From Streptomyces sp. 150FB (GTDB lineage: Bacteria; Actinomycetota; Actinomycetes; Streptomycetales; Streptomycetaceae): a stretch of DNA of 64,000 bases. The notes beneath the pieces are model-generated. The model saw only the letters and a program-made list of their open reading frames with translations. It was not told where the DNA came from and did not search any database. The position numbers and the translations under genes were made by a program. Position 1 is the stretch's first letter. Each line of letters begins with the position of its first letter. The DNA is taken from contig NZ_JTHL01000001.1 of the NCBI RefSeq assembly GCF_000818195.1, forward strand, positions 1,922,662-1,986,661, read 5' to 3'. Shown piece after piece: positions 19,155 through 29,134 of this stretch.

Positions 19155-20144
19155 TCAGCCGACGAGCCCGTCGGCCATCTCCTCGCTGAGCGTGGACTCC
19201 GTACTGGGAATCCCGAGGTCCTGCGCCCTCTTGTCGGCCATGGCGAGCAGCCGCCGGATCCGGCCGGCGACCGCGTCCTTGGTCAGCGGCGGGTCGGCGA
19301 GCGCGCCCAGCTCTTCGAGCGAAGCCTGCTTGTGCTCCATCCGGAGGCGGCCCGCGGCGGCGAGATGCTCGGGCACCTCCTCGCCGAGGATCTCCAGGGC
19401 GCGCCCGACCCGGGCACCGGCGGCGACGGCGGCGCGGGCGGAGCGGCGCAGGTTCGCGTCGTCGAAGTTGGCCAGGCGGTTCGCTGTGGCGCGTACCTCC
19501 CGGCGCATCCGCCGCTCCTCCCACGCCAGCACCGACTCGTGCGCGCCGAGCCGGGTCAGCAGGGCACCGATCGCGTCCCCGTCCCGTACGACCACGCGGT
19601 CCACCCCGCGTACCTCACGGGCCTTGGCGGCGATCTGGAGCCTGCGGGCGGCGCCCACCAGGGCGAGCGCGGCCTCGGGGCCCGGGCAGGTGACCTCCAG
19701 GGAGGAGGATCTGCCGGGCTCGGTCAGCGAGCCGTGCGCGAGGAACGCGCCGCGCCAGGCGGCCTCGGCGTCACAGGTCGCGCCGGAGACGACCTGCGGG
19801 GGCAGTCCGCGGATCGGGCGGCCACGGCCGTCGACCAGGCCGGTCTGCCGCGCGAGCTGGTCACCGCCCGTGATCACCCGAACGACGTAGCGACTGCCGC
19901 GCCGCAGCCCGCCGGGGGCCATCACCACCAGCTCCGAGTTGTGCCCGAAGATCTCCAGGATGTCCTTGCGCAGCCGGCGGGCGGCGATGCTGGTGTCCAA
20001 CTCCGCCTCGATCACGATGCGGCCGCTCACCAGGTGCAGCCCGCCCGCGAACCGGAGAATCGCCGAGACCTCGGCCTTCCTGCAGCACGTCCGGGTGACG
20101 GGGAGGCGGGCGATCTCGTCCTTCACCGCTGGCGTCATCGCCAT
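19155..20144 (-). CDS. whiA: Sporulation regulator WhiA
   Basis: WhiA works with WhiB to switch Streptomyces aerial hyphae from growth to sporulation septation. The 329-residue protein has the N-terminal LAGLIDADG-like fold ([35 protein letters not shown]...; [18 protein letters not shown]), which lacks nuclease function in this family, and the C-terminal helix-turn-helix ([24 protein letters not shown]). The start overlaps the yvcK stop region by 10 nt, so the two are translationally coupled. Sequence and length match the Streptomyces family closely. Confidence 0.97.
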   Translation of the reverse strand: MAMTPAVKDEIARLPVTRTCCRKAEVSAILRFAGGLHLVSGRIVIEAELDTSIAARRLRKDILEIFGHNSELVVMAPGGLRRGSRYVVRVITGGDQLARQTGLVDGRGRPIRGLPPQVVSGATCDAEAAWRGAFLAHGSLTEPGRSSSLEVTCPGPEAALALVGAARRLQIAAKAREVRGVDRVVVRDGDAIGALLTRLGAHESVLAWEERRMRREVRATANRLANFDDANLRRSARAAVAAGARVGRALEILGEEVPEHLAAAGRLRMEHKQASLEELGALADPPLTKDAVAGRIRRLLAMADKRAQDLGIPSTESTLSEEMADGLVG

Positions 20145-21169
20145 GGGCCGATCCTTCCATGCATCCGAAAAATACGGTCGTACGCGGCTGCCAACAGCTC
20201 CGGATCATGGATCGGGGAACCATCGGGAGCGGCCACCGACGCCAGCTCGACCGCGGCGCCGAACCGTATCGCGGCATCGACAAGTGACTCACGGTCAGGC
20301 ACAGCGGCTTCGTCGGCCAGCACCACGTCCAAGGCGAGTTTAGGGGCGTGTCGCCCCAAAACCTCCAAATGACGCTGCGGTGAGAAGCCTGAGGTTTCGC
20401 CAGGTTGTGGTGCGAGGTTCAACGAAAGGACCCGGCGGGCCTTCGTCTCGACCAGCGCGTCGAGCAGTTCGGGCACCAGCAGATGGGGGATCACGGAGGA
20501 GAACCAGGAGCCCGGACCGAGCACCACCCAGTCGGCGTCGAGGACGGCGGCGACGGCCTCGGGGACGGCCGGCGGGTCGTTCGGCACGAGATGGACGGAC
20601 TGCACCTCGCCCCGGGTGAGCGCCACGGTGGCCTGCCCGCGTACGGTCTCCACCTCGTCGGGACGCTCCGGGTCATGGCCGCGTACGAGCGCCTGCAACT
20701 CCAGCGGTACGGCCGACATCGGCAGCACCCTGCCGTGCGCGCCGAGCAGCTTGCCGACCAGGTCGAGGGCCTGCACATGGTCCCCGAGCTGCTCCCACAG
20801 CGCGACGATCAGCAGATTGCCGACGGCGTGTTCGTGCAGGTCACCCTGGGACTGGAAGCGGTGCTGGATGACCCGGGCCCAGGTCTGGCCCCAGTCGTCG
20901 TCACCGCACAGCGCCGCCAGCGCCTTGCGCAAATCGCCCGGCGGCAGGACGCCCAGCTCCTCGCGGAGCCGGCCGCTGGAGCCGCCGTCGTCGGCGACGG
21001 TGACCACGGCCGTGAGGTCTCCGGTGATCCGCCGGAGCGCGGCGAGGGACGCCGACAGGCCCATGCCCCCGCCGAGCGCGACGACCTTGGGCTGCGCGCT
21101 GCGGCCGCGCGCGGAGAGTTCGGGGGCGCCTCTGCGCAGCCGCCGCATTCGGAACGTACGTCCGGTCAC
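20135..21169 (-). CDS. yvcK: Gluconeogenesis factor YvcK/CofD-like protein
   Basis: A 344-residue member of the YvcK (CofD-like) family, which binds UDP-sugars and is required for growth on gluconeogenic carbon and for cell-wall homeostasis. The N-terminal motif [20 protein letters not shown] and [16 protein letters not shown] are characteristic. The GTG at 21169 overlaps the rapZ TGA (GTGA); an ATG seven codons in is a possible alternative. It forms part of the conserved rapZ-yvcK-whiA trio. Confidence 0.93.
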   Translation of the reverse strand: MTGRTFRMRRLRRGAPELSARGRSAQPKVVALGGGMGLSASLAALRRITGDLTAVVTVADDGGSSGRLREELGVLPPGDLRKALAALCGDDDWGQTWARVIQHRFQSQGDLHEHAVGNLLIVALWEQLGDHVQALDLVGKLLGAHGRVLPMSAVPLELQALVRGHDPERPDEVETVRGQATVALTRGEVQSVHLVPNDPPAVPEAVAAVLDADWVVLGPGSWFSSVIPHLLVPELLDALVETKARRVLSLNLAPQPGETSGFSPQRHLEVLGRHAPKLALDVVLADEAAVPDRESLVDAAIRFGAAVELASVAAPDGSPIHDPELLAAAYDRIFRMHGRIGPWR

Positions 21170-22113
21170 TCGCGCCCCATGTCCCGGTGGACGACAACGG
21201 TCTCTATGCCTTCGGTGGCCAGGCGCGCGGCGAGCTTCTCCGACATCGCGACGGACCGGTGCTTACCACCCGTACAGCCGACAGCCACCGTCACATAGCG
21301 CTTGCCCTCGCGCCGGTATCCGGTGGCGATGAGCTGGAGCAGCTCGGTGTAGCGGTCGAGGAACTCCTTGGCACCCGGCTGGTTGAAGACGTACGCCGAC
21401 ACCTCAGGGTTGAGCCCGGTGTAGGGGCGCAGCTCGGGGACCCAGTGCGGGTTGGGCAGGAAACGGCAGTCCACCACGAGGTCGGCGTCGACCGGCAGGC
21501 CGTACTTGTAGCCGAACGACATGACGGTGGCCCGCAGCTCGGGCTTCTCGTCACCGGCGAACGACGCGTCGAGCTTGGCGCGCAGCTCGTGCACGTTGAG
21601 GCTGGAGGTGTCGATGACCAGGTCGGCGTCGCCGCGCAGCTCGCGCAGCAGCTCGCGCTCGGCGGCGATGCCGTCGACGATCCGGCCGTCGCCCTGGAGC
21701 GGGTGCGGGCGGCGTACGGATTCGAAGCGGCGGACCAGCGTGTCGTCGGAGGACTCCAGGAAGACGATCCGCCGGGTGACGCCCTTGGCGTCGAGGTCCG
21801 CGAGGGACTCGCGGAGGTTGTCGAAGAAGCGGCGGCCGCGCACGTCGACGACGACGGCGATCCGCGCCACATTGCCCTGCGAGCGGGCGCCCAGCTCCAC
21901 CATGGTGGGGATCAGCGCGGGCGGCAGGTTGTCCACCACGAACCAGCCGAGGTCCTCCAGGCACTTGGCGGCCGTGCTGCGGCCGGCGCCGGACATCCCC
22001 GAGATGATCACCAGCTCGGGGATGGCCGCTTCGGCCGCCTCGGCGGCCTCCTTGGCCTCCTTCGTGGTGCCCGTGTCCACCTGCTCCGCTCCGTCCCGCT
22101 CGCGCTCAGTCAT
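21166..22113 (-). CDS. rapZ: RNase adapter protein RapZ (P-loop family)
   Basis: A 315-residue RapZ/YvcJ-family P-loop protein; in E. coli RapZ targets small RNAs for RNase E, and in Gram-positives the family hydrolyses nucleotides. The Walker A loop reads GMSGAGRST, with Arg in place of the usual Lys, a variant I associate with actinobacterial members. The C-terminal domain ([20 protein letters not shown]) is the conserved RNA/ligand-binding part. Residues 1-30 are a short acidic extension. The start overlaps the uvrC stop by 8 nt. Confidence 0.94.
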   Translation of the reverse strand: MTERERDGAEQVDTGTTKEAKEAAEAAEAAIPELVIISGMSGAGRSTAAKCLEDLGWFVVDNLPPALIPTMVELGARSQGNVARIAVVVDVRGRRFFDNLRESLADLDAKGVTRRIVFLESSDDTLVRRFESVRRPHPLQGDGRIVDGIAAERELLRELRGDADLVIDTSSLNVHELRAKLDASFAGDEKPELRATVMSFGYKYGLPVDADLVVDCRFLPNPHWVPELRPYTGLNPEVSAYVFNQPGAKEFLDRYTELLQLIATGYRREGKRYVTVAVGCTGGKHRSVAMSEKLAARLATEGIETVVVHRDMGRE

Positions 22114-24376
22114 CGGTACTGCCCTCGTCGTCGTCCATGATCTCTCCTGTTGCCGTGTTCACGGCGGGTGCGGCCGGGGCCGCTTCGGCGAGGGCCACGA
22201 CCACGGACTCGGCCGTCTTGCGGCCGAAGCCGGGAACCTCACAGATCTGGTCGATTGTCGCCTGCCGCAGCCGCTTCACCGAGCCGAAATGCTTGATGAG
22301 CGCCTGTTTGCGTGACTCCCCGAGGCCGGGTACGTCGTCGAGCGGACTGGTCCTGATGCGTTTGGCCCGCTTGGCGCGCTGATAGGTGATGGCGAAGCGG
22401 TGCGCCTCGTCGCGTACCCGCTGGAGGAGGTAGAGGCCTTCGCTGGAGCGCGGCAGGACGATCGGGTCGGTGTCGTCGGGCAGCCAGACCTCTTCGAGGC
22501 GCTTGGCGAGGCCGCAGACCGCCACGTCGTCGATGCCCAGCTCGTCCATGGCGCGCTTGGCCGCCGCGACCTGGGGCTGGCCGCCGTCGACGACGACGAG
22601 CTGCGGCGGGTACGCGAAGCGCTTGGGGCGGCCGTCGTCCTCGGTGAGGGGCTCGCTGTCCGGCTCGGCGGGGAGGGTGGTGTTGGGGTCGGGGTCGGCC
22701 GGGGGCCGGCCGTTGCTTTCAGCCGGGGGCTGGCCGTTGCTCTCGGCCGGGGGCCGGCCGCTTTCGGCTGCGGGCCGGTCGGCTGCGGGCTGGTCGTTCT
22801 GCTCGGGCTGGAGCTGCTCGCTCTGCTCGGTCGGGAGGCCGCCGTTCTGCTCGGGCTGGAGCTGCCCGTTCCCGTCCGCCTCGGCCACCTCGTCCGCCGG
22901 GGGCTCTCCGTTCCCCTCGGCGAGTGCCGCGCCGCCGTTCCGCGCGTCCTCGCCCTCCGGCCACTCCCCCGTCCTCGCCTTCTCGGCGAGGTAGCGCTTG
23001 AAGCGGCGGCCGATCACCTCGTGCATCGAGCGGACGTCGTCCTGGCCCTCGAAGCCCTTGATCTGGAAGCGGCGGTACTCGCTCTTGCGGGCGAGGCCGT
23101 CCTCGAAGACGACCATGGACGCCACGACGTCGTCGCCCTGGAGGTGCGAGATGTCGAAGCACTCGATACGCAGCGGCGCCGTGTCGAGACCGAGCGCCTC
23201 GGCGATCTCCTCCAGCGCCCGGGAGCGGGTGGTCAGATCGCTGGCGCGCTTGGTCTTGTGCAGGACCAGGGCCTGACGCGCGTTGCGCCCGACCGTCGTC
23301 ATCAGGTCCTTCTTGTCGCCGCGCTGCGGAATCCGCAGGGACACCTGGGAGCCCCGGCGCTCGCTCAGCCACTGGCTGACGGCCTCCGTGTCCTCGGGCA
23401 GGGCGGGGACCAGGACCTCCTTGGGGACCGCCTCGCCGCTCTCCTCCCCGTACAGGTGCTGCAACGCGTGCTCGACGAGCCCGGAGGTCTCGACGGCCTC
23501 GACCTTGTCGGTGACCCAGCCGCGCTGGCCGCGCACCCGGCCGCCCCGGACGTGGAAGATCTGTACGGCCGCTTCCAGCTCGTCCTCGGCGACGGCGATC
23601 AGGTCGGCGTCGGTGGCGTCGGCGAGCACCACGGCGCTCTTCTCCATCGCCCGGCGCAGGGCCCCTATGTCGTCCCGCAGCCGGCCTGCCCTCTCGTACT
23701 CCATGTCCTCCGCGGCGGCCGTCATCTCCTTCTCAAGACGGCGGATGTAGGTGCCGGTGCGGCCGACCATGAAGTCGCAGAATTCCTCGGCCAGTTCGCG
23801 GTGCTCCTCGGGGGTCACGCGGCCGACGCAGGGCGCCGAGCACTTGCCGATGTAACCGAGCAGGCAGGGACGGCCGGTGCGGGCCGCGTTCTTGAACACC
23901 CCTGCGGAGCAGGTCCGTACCGGGAACACACGGAGCATCAGGTCGACGGTCTCGCGGATCGCCCAGGCGTGTCCGTACGGGCCGAAGTAGCGCACGCCCT
24001 TCTTCTTGGCGCCGCGCATCACCTGGACGCGCGGGAATTCCTCGTTGAGCGTGACCGCGAGGTACGGATAGCTCTTGTCGTCGCGGTACTTGACGTTGAA
24101 GCGGGGATCGAACTCCTTGATCCAGGAGTATTCGAGCTGGAGCGCCTCGACCTCGGTGGAGACTACGGTCCACTCGACGGAGGCCGCTGTGGTGACCATG
24201 GTGCGGGTACGCGGGTGCAGACCCGTGATGTCCTGGAAGTAGCTGGAGAGCCTCGGGCGCAGGCTCTTCGCCTTCCCGACGTAGATCACCCGGCGGTGTT
24301 CGTCGCGGAACTTGTAGACCCCCGGCGAGTCGGGGATCTGTCCCGGCTTGGGGCGGTAGCTGGAGGGGTCGGCCAT
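22106..24376 (-). CDS. uvrC: Excinuclease ABC subunit C
   Basis: The dual-incision nuclease of nucleotide excision repair. The 756-residue protein has the GIY-YIG domain ([31 protein letters not shown], about residues 17-47), a UVR domain (about 200-240), the RNase-H-like domain ([32 protein letters not shown]) and C-terminal helix-hairpin-helix motifs ([18 protein letters not shown]). A 110-residue low-complexity insert (about 475-585) splits the RNase-H-like domain. The ATG at 24376 is chosen because the -10 of a DNA-damage-type promoter ends 7 nt before it, implying a leaderless mRNA; a GTG three codons upstream would overlap that box. Confidence 0.96.
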   Translation of the reverse strand: MADPSSYRPKPGQIPDSPGVYKFRDEHRRVIYVGKAKSLRPRLSSYFQDITGLHPRTRTMVTTAASVEWTVVSTEVEALQLEYSWIKEFDPRFNVKYRDDKSYPYLAVTLNEEFPRVQVMRGAKKKGVRYFGPYGHAWAIRETVDLMLRVFPVRTCSAGVFKNAARTGRPCLLGYIGKCSAPCVGRVTPEEHRELAEEFCDFMVGRTGTYIRRLEKEMTAAAEDMEYERAGRLRDDIGALRRAMEKSAVVLADATDADLIAVAEDELEAAVQIFHVRGGRVRGQRGWVTDKVEAVETSGLVEHALQHLYGEESGEAVPKEVLVPALPEDTEAVSQWLSERRGSQVSLRIPQRGDKKDLMTTVGRNARQALVLHKTKRASDLTTRSRALEEIAEALGLDTAPLRIECFDISHLQGDDVVASMVVFEDGLARKSEYRRFQIKGFEGQDDVRSMHEVIGRRFKRYLAEKARTGEWPEGEDARNGGAALAEGNGEPPADEVAEADGNGQLQPEQNGGLPTEQSEQLQPEQNDQPAADRPAAESGRPPAESNGQPPAESNGRPPADPDPNTTLPAEPDSEPLTEDDGRPKRFAYPPQLVVVDGGQPQVAAAKRAMDELGIDDVAVCGLAKRLEEVWLPDDTDPIVLPRSSEGLYLLQRVRDEAHRFAITYQRAKRAKRIRTSPLDDVPGLGESRKQALIKHFGSVKRLRQATIDQICEVPGFGRKTAESVVVALAEAAPAAPAVNTATGEIMDDDEGSTDD
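22624..22954 (-). repeat. Repeat-rich insert coding within uvrC
   Basis: This part of uvrC encodes a Pro/Glu/Gln/Asn-rich linker with internal repeats: [20 protein letters not shown], and two copies of a QLQPEQN-containing unit. At DNA level a roughly 27-bp unit around 22697-22760 recurs three times and ttctgctcgggctggagctg occurs twice (near 22797 and 22849). It probably evolves by slippage. Confidence 0.7.
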
Positions 24377-24383
24377 GGACTCC

Positions 24384-24406
24384 ACCCTACTTGCGGGCGC
24401 CGACAG
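24384..24406 (-). promoter_or_regulatory. Degenerate DNA-damage (RecA-NDp/PafBC-type) promoter of uvrC
   Basis: Reading leftwards, CTGTCGGCG, 8 nt, TAGGGT, then 7 nt and the uvrC ATG. The consensus is TTGTCRGTG-N8-TANNNT; this copy has two mismatches in the upstream element but exact spacing and a good -10. Confidence 0.55.
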
Positions 24407-24484
24407 TGTGACGCCCGGCGGCGGGCGGTGCCAGGTGGAATCGGTGCTTCCGTCGGCGGGTGGCGCGGCGGGCCCCCGGCGGGG

Positions 24485-24958
24485 TCACCCAGTGGGCGCG
24501 GCCGGTGACTGCGGTGACTCCGACGACCCCGAGGCCTCAGGTCCGGCGACGAGGTTGGTCCCGTCGTACCTGACGGGCACCGCGAGCAGCGGTACGGTCG
24601 CGGGGCCGTGCACCGGATTGCCGGTCGTGACGTCGAAGCGGCTGCCGTGGCAGGGGCAGTCGCCGACGGTGCCTTCGAGCTTCTCCAGCAGGCACCCGGC
24701 GTGGGTGCACTGCGCGCTGAACGCCTTGTACTGGCCCTTCGACGGGCAGTAGACGACCACCCGCTGCTCGCGGAAGAGCTTCGCGCCGCCGACCGGGATC
24801 TGGTCGGCGGAGCCGAGTGGTTCCGGCGCCGTCGGGGTCGGGGTCTGCGCGTGGCCGAGCTTCGACTCGGTGGAGCAGGCCGTCACTCCCAGCCCTGCCA
24901 CGCCTATGAGAGCGGCACCCTTCAGCACGGAGCGGCGGGGGGCGGGCAGGCCGGACAT
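24485..24958 (-). CDS. Rieske (2Fe-2S) Tat-exported lipoprotein
   Basis: A 157-residue exported iron-sulphur protein. RRSVLKG followed by a hydrophobic stretch and VTAC (Cys about residue 28) forms a twin-arginine signal with a lipobox. The Rieske ligands are in CTHAGC and CPCHGSRF, with the usual GPATVPLLAVPVRYDG continuation. The tail is Ser/Pro-rich. It is not next to cytochrome bc1 genes, so it is probably a small stand-alone electron carrier on the outer face of the membrane. The ATG at 24958 has GGAG 7 nt upstream. Confidence 0.9.
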   Translation of the reverse strand: MSGLPAPRRSVLKGAALIGVAGLGVTACSTESKLGHAQTPTPTAPEPLGSADQIPVGGAKLFREQRVVVYCPSKGQYKAFSAQCTHAGCLLEKLEGTVGDCPCHGSRFDVTTGNPVHGPATVPLLAVPVRYDGTNLVAGPEASGSSESPQSPAAPTG

Positions 24959-25089
24959 GGCGTCTCCACTGATCGGAGGGGGTGGCTGGAACACATGCGA
25001 CGATACCGGGGCCGTTCCGGCCTTCTCCGCGCGGGCTGCCGCTGCCTCCGGCCCGGGACTGTGGGTGGCGATGCGTTACGTTCTGCTGC

Positions 25090-26016
25090 GTGATCGTCGT
25101 AGCCGGAGAGTCCTTGATCGATCTGGTGCCGGGTGGCGTCGCGGGTGCGCCAGGGCCGCTGGACCCGCTGCTGCCACGGCTCGGCGGGGGCCCGTACAAC
25201 ACCGCTGTGGCCCTCGGCCGGCTCGGCGCGCGTACGGGCTTCTGCTCCCGGATCTCCACGGACGCCTTCGGTGAGGCGCTGCTGACCGGCCTCGGGGCTG
25301 CGGGCGTCGACACCTCGCTCGTCCAGCGCGGCCCCGAGCCGACGACGCTCGCCGTGGTCACACTCGGCGCCGACGGCTCCGCCGGTTTCGGTTTCTACGC
25401 ACAGGGCACGGCCGACCGGCTCTTCACCCTGCCGCCCGCCCTTCCCCCCGCCACCCGCGCGCTCGCCCTCGGGACCTGCTCCCTGGTGCTGGAGCCGGGC
25501 GCGAGCGCGTACGAGCAACTGCTGCGCAGGGAGGCGAACCGGGGCGTCTTCACCCTGCTCGACCCGAACATCAGACCGGGCCTGATCCCCGACGCGGCCG
25601 CCTACCGCGAGCGCTTCGCGGGCTGGCTGCCGTACGTGACGCTGCTGAAGCTCTCCCGGGAGGACGCCGACTGGCTGGGCCGCTCCCCCGCCGAGCTGGC
25701 CGGGTCCGGGCCCGCCGCCGTGGTGCTGACCAGGGGCGGTGCGGGGCTCGGGGTGTGGACGGCCGGCGGTACGGAGGTCTCCGTACCGCCGGCGCCGGTG
25801 GAGGTGGTCGACACGATCGGCGCCGGCGACACCGTGAACGCGGCGCTGCTGCACTCGCTCGCCGTACGCGACGCCCTGTCGCCCGAGGCGCTGGGGGCGC
25901 TGGACGCGGGCGCCTGGCGCGAGGTGCTCGGCTTCGCCGCGCTGGCGGCAGCGGTGACGTGTTCCCGTACGGGGGCCGAGCCTCCGTACGCGGCGGAGCT
26001 GGCCGGGGCGCTCTGA
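25090..26016 (+). CDS. PfkB-family carbohydrate kinase (fructokinase-like)
   Basis: A 308-residue ribokinase/PfkB-family sugar kinase. The N-terminal signature GGGPYNTAVALGRLGARTGF and the C-terminal DTIGAGDTVNAALL (anion hole and catalytic Asp) are intact. Substrate is uncertain; the family includes fructokinases and 2-keto-3-deoxygluconate kinases, and the latter would suit the glucarate genes nearby. The GTG at 25090 has no ribosome site; TACGTT at 25077-25082 lies 7 nt upstream, so the mRNA may be leaderless. The frame is open upstream without family similarity. Confidence 0.87.
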   Translation: MIVVAGESLIDLVPGGVAGAPGPLDPLLPRLGGGPYNTAVALGRLGARTGFCSRISTDAFGEALLTGLGAAGVDTSLVQRGPEPTTLAVVTLGADGSAGFGFYAQGTADRLFTLPPALPPATRALALGTCSLVLEPGASAYEQLLRREANRGVFTLLDPNIRPGLIPDAAAYRERFAGWLPYVTLLKLSREDADWLGRSPAELAGSGPAAVVLTRGGAGLGVWTAGGTEVSVPPAPVEVVDTIGAGDTVNAALLHSLAVRDALSPEALGALDAGAWREVLGFAALAAAVTCSRTGAEPPYAAELAGAL

Positions 26017-26096
26017 CCGTACCGCCCGTACCGCCTGTCCCGTCCGTACCGTCCCGTCTCGCGGAGTGACCGTCCGGTCCGGTCCGTCCCGCCGGA

Positions 26097-27446
26097 TCAG
26101 GTCTCGACCGGCTCCGGGAGCGTGGCCGCGCCGCGCTGTTCGTTGCGTCCGCCGCCGCGTACCAGCGCGACCGTCACCGCCGCGATGACACCGACCACCG
26201 ACAGACCGATCAGGCCGCCCTTGGTGCTGCCTGTCGTGTCCTGGAGGATGCCGAAGACCGTGGGAGAGACGAACCCGCCGAGGTTGCCGACGGAGTTGAT
26301 CAGGGCGATGGCCGGGGCCGCGACCCTGGCGTCCAGATAGCTCTGCGGGATCGTCCAGAAGATGGGGGACGCCGTCTTGAAGCCCATCGCCGCGATGCAC
26401 AGGGCGCCGAGGCCCGCCCAGGGCGAGACGACCGTCGCCAGGAAGGTGCCGACCGATCCGGTGATCAGTGCGGCGATCAGGAACGGGCGGCGTTTGCCCG
26501 TACGGTCGGAGGCGCGGCCCGACACGTACACGGCGGCGATCGCGCACAGCCAGGGCACGGCGACCAGCAGCCCGACCTCGAAGTCCGAGAGTCCGCCGAT
26601 GTCGTCCACGATGCTCGGCAGCCAGAAGGTCACCGCGTACAGCGCCAGCGAGATCGCGAAGTAGAGCCAGCAGAAGAGCAGCATCTGCGGGTCGGCGAGC
26701 AGTTTCCAGCGTGAGACGCGTCCGGTGTCCCGGCTGGCGGCCCTGACGGTCTGTTCGGCCTCGACGGCCCTGTTCAGGGCGGCTTTTTCCTCGTCGGTGA
26801 GCCACTTGGCGTCCTCGACACGGTTGTCGAGGAGGCGGAAGGCGATGAAGCCCAGCACGACGGAGGCGGCGCCCTCGATGAAGAACATCCACTGCCAGCC
26901 GCTGTGTCCGGCGAACCCGTGCATCTCCAGCAGCGCTCCCGACAGCGGCCCGGCGATGACGGAAGCGGTGCCCGATCCCATCAGGAAGATGGCGGTGGCG
27001 CGGCCCCGGTCGGCGTCGGGGAGCCAGCGGGTGAAGTAGTAGATGACCGCGGGGAAGAAGCCCGCCTCGGCGACGCCCAGCAGGAAGCGCAGGACGTAGA
27101 ACATCTCGGCGCTGGTGACGAAGGCCATCGCCGCGGCGACCAGACCCCACGTGATCATGATCCGGGTGAGCCAGATCTTGGCGCCGAACCGCTCCAGGAG
27201 CACGTTGCTGGGCACTTCGAAGATGGCGTACGCGATGAAGAAGAGCCCGGCGCCGAAGCCGAAGGCGCTGGCGGAGAGGCCGATGTCGGTACTCAACTGG
27301 TCCTGCGCGAAACCGATGTTGACGCGGTCGATGTAGTTGACGATGAACATCACGAAGAACAGCGGCACGACTCGCCGGAAGATCTTGTGGACGGCGGTAC
27401 GGACCGCCGGCTCCTGCGGCGCGGCGTGAACGGGGTGTGCGGTCAC
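26097..27446 (-). CDS. MFS transporter, anion:cation symporter family (glucarate permease-like)
   Basis: A 449-residue, twelve-helix major facilitator transporter. The FFVMFIVNYIDRVNIGFA and RFLLGVAEAGFFPAVIYYFTRW segments are typical of the anion:cation symporter branch that includes D-glucarate/galactarate and tartrate permeases. The GTG at 27446 has AAGGAG 6 nt upstream. It lies downstream of glucarate dehydratase on the same strand, supporting uptake of D-glucarate or a related sugar acid, although a hairpin between the two genes may limit co-transcription. Confidence 0.88.
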   Translation of the reverse strand: MTAHPVHAAPQEPAVRTAVHKIFRRVVPLFFVMFIVNYIDRVNIGFAQDQLSTDIGLSASAFGFGAGLFFIAYAIFEVPSNVLLERFGAKIWLTRIMITWGLVAAAMAFVTSAEMFYVLRFLLGVAEAGFFPAVIYYFTRWLPDADRGRATAIFLMGSGTASVIAGPLSGALLEMHGFAGHSGWQWMFFIEGAASVVLGFIAFRLLDNRVEDAKWLTDEEKAALNRAVEAEQTVRAASRDTGRVSRWKLLADPQMLLFCWLYFAISLALYAVTFWLPSIVDDIGGLSDFEVGLLVAVPWLCAIAAVYVSGRASDRTGKRRPFLIAALITGSVGTFLATVVSPWAGLGALCIAAMGFKTASPIFWTIPQSYLDARVAAPAIALINSVGNLGGFVSPTVFGILQDTTGSTKGGLIGLSVVGVIAAVTVALVRGGGRNEQRGAATLPEPVET

Positions 27447-27644
27447 GTGCGGCTCCTTTGTCGCGGCTGAACCGCCGCCGCTCGCACGGAGGTGGCTGCT
27501 CGCCAGGGGGGGTTCTCGTATCGAGGTCACAGTTCGAGGTCACGGTCCGGCAGGGGTGGGTGCTGGGGTGTGCGTACGGGCATCGGGCGCGGCGGCGTTC
27601 CCCGGCGCCCGCGCGGCGCCCGCCCGGGCCCTCGCCCAGGCCCT

Positions 27645-27688
27645 CGCCCGGCGGCCGGGACCGTCGCCCTGGTCCCTGCCGCCGGGCG
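27645..27688 (-). terminator. Hairpin just past gudD
   Basis: Outer arms cgcccggcgg / ccgccgggcg (10 bp, perfect) and inner gggacc / ggtccc, beginning 4 nt after the gudD stop. It could terminate or partly attenuate transcription into the permease gene. Confidence 0.6.
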
Positions 27689-27691
27689 CGG

Positions 27692-29023
27692 TCACCAGCG
27701 CGGTACGGCGGGGGTGACCCAGCCGGGGTCGGCGACCCTCATCGCCGCCGCGTCGTCGCGTTCGCGCATCGTCCCGTCGTCGTCCAGCCATCGCCGGTGG
27801 AGGACGGCGAGCCGCTCGCGGTCGAGCTCGACGCCGAGGCCGGGTCCCTCCGGCACATCCAGGCAGCCGTCGGTGAAGGTGAGGCGGGCGGTGATGACGT
27901 CCTCGGTCTGCCACGGGTAGTGGCTGTCGCAGGCGTAGTCGAGGTTCGGCACGGTGGATGCGACATGGGTCATCGCGGCCAGGCTGATACCGAGATGCGT
28001 GTTGGAGTGCATGGACAGGCCGACGCCGAACGTCCGGCAGACGGCGGCGAGTTCCCGCGTCCTGCGCAGCCCGCCCCAGTAGTGGTGGTCGCTCAGCACC
28101 ACCTGGACGGCGCCGTGCAGGAACGCCTCGCGGATCTCGGCGAAGGTGGTGACGCACATGTTGGTGGCCAGCATCAGGTCGGTGCGCCCGGCCACCTCCG
28201 CCATGTTCGCGGTGCCGCTGGTGGGGTCCTCCAGATACTCCAGTACGTCGCTCAGGGCTTCGGCGACCTTCAGCGAGGTCGGCACGGACCAGGCGCCGTT
28301 GGGGTCGAGACGGACCGGCTGCCCGGGGAAGCGTTCGGCGAGGGCGCGTACGGCGGCGATCTCCTCTGCCGGCTCGTACACCCCGCCCTTCAGCTTGAAC
28401 GAGGTGAAGCCGTAGTCGCGGGTGAACCGTTCGGCCTGTGCGACGACTCCCGCCGGGTCGAGGGCGGCGCCCCAGTCGTCGGACTCGCCCGCGCCGTCCG
28501 GGTGTTCGGCCCAGCGGTAGAAGAGGTACGCGCTGAACTCGACGCGGTCGCGCACCTTGCCGCCGAGCAGCGCGTGCACCGGCACATCCAGGGTTTTGCC
28601 GAGCGCGTCGAGGCAGGCGACCTCGAAGCCGGACACGACGGACAGCCGTAGCTTGTCGGCGGTCTGTACGCCGCGCAGCCCGCCGACGTCCACGGAGTTC
28701 TCCACCCGGGCGGCGTCCACGTCGAGTTGGCCGGCGAGCGTGAGGAGTCCGTTCAGGTCGGCGACGCTGTGCCCGACGAGCCGCTCGGCGAACGGCCGTG
28801 CCAGCTCCAGGTACTTGGTGTCGCCGTAGGTCTCGCCCACCCCTGTCACCCCGCCCTCGGTGACGACTTCCACGATCAGGCGGGGGGTGTACGGCTGATG
28901 CACGCCCTGCGTGTTGAGCAGCGGCGGATCGGCCACCAGGATCGGTGTGAGGCGCACGTCGGTGATGGTGAGGCCGCCGGGGCCAGGGGCCGTCGTGGGT
29001 GTCGCTTCGGCCGTGAGGACCAC
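27692..29023 (-). CDS. gudD: Glucarate dehydratase (enolase superfamily)
   Basis: Dehydrates D-glucarate (and often L-idarate) to 5-keto-4-deoxyglucarate. The 443-residue protein has the enolase-superfamily active site: KLK (Lys210, Lys212), metal ligands Asp240 (RLDPNGAWS) and Glu265 (LEDPTSG), and the His base in MHSNTHLGIS. GFTSFKLKGG and the C-terminal CDSHYPWQTEDV segment are typical of GudD rather than mandelate racemase. The start is the GTG at 29023 with GGGAG about 10 nt upstream. It is divergent from an IclR regulator across a palindrome at 29042. Confidence 0.92.
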   Translation of the reverse strand: MVLTAEATPTTAPGPGGLTITDVRLTPILVADPPLLNTQGVHQPYTPRLIVEVVTEGGVTGVGETYGDTKYLELARPFAERLVGHSVADLNGLLTLAGQLDVDAARVENSVDVGGLRGVQTADKLRLSVVSGFEVACLDALGKTLDVPVHALLGGKVRDRVEFSAYLFYRWAEHPDGAGESDDWGAALDPAGVVAQAERFTRDYGFTSFKLKGGVYEPAEEIAAVRALAERFPGQPVRLDPNGAWSVPTSLKVAEALSDVLEYLEDPTSGTANMAEVAGRTDLMLATNMCVTTFAEIREAFLHGAVQVVLSDHHYWGGLRRTRELAAVCRTFGVGLSMHSNTHLGISLAAMTHVASTVPNLDYACDSHYPWQTEDVITARLTFTDGCLDVPEGPGLGVELDRERLAVLHRRWLDDDGTMRERDDAAAMRVADPGWVTPAVPRW

Positions 29024-29041
29024 CAGCCGTCATCTCCCTAT

Positions 29042-29056
29042 GTAGATGGTATCTAC
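29042..29056. promoter_or_regulatory. Palindromic IclR-type operator candidate
   Basis: GTAGAT-GGT-ATCTAC is a perfect 6-bp palindrome with a 3-nt centre, with further partial symmetry outside. It lies 19 nt before the gudD start and between divergent gudD and iclR-type genes, where an IclR regulator would be expected to bind. Confidence 0.55.
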
Positions 29057-29134
29057 GTATGAAGATGCAGATTAGGGATGTGGACAGAGGGGCGTCAATA
29101 CCCGGGGACGCGGAAAAGCCCAGGCCCCGGAGGG

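Noticed and set aside
26018..26060. CCGTACCGC-type repeats as a terminator or regulatory array
   Set aside because: Low-complexity sequence between convergent genes without a stable stem.
29024..29033. ATG at 29033 as the start of the glucarate dehydratase
   Set aside because: It is in another frame and gives an Arg/Pro-rich shadow; the GTG at 29023 is in frame with the enolase-superfamily protein.
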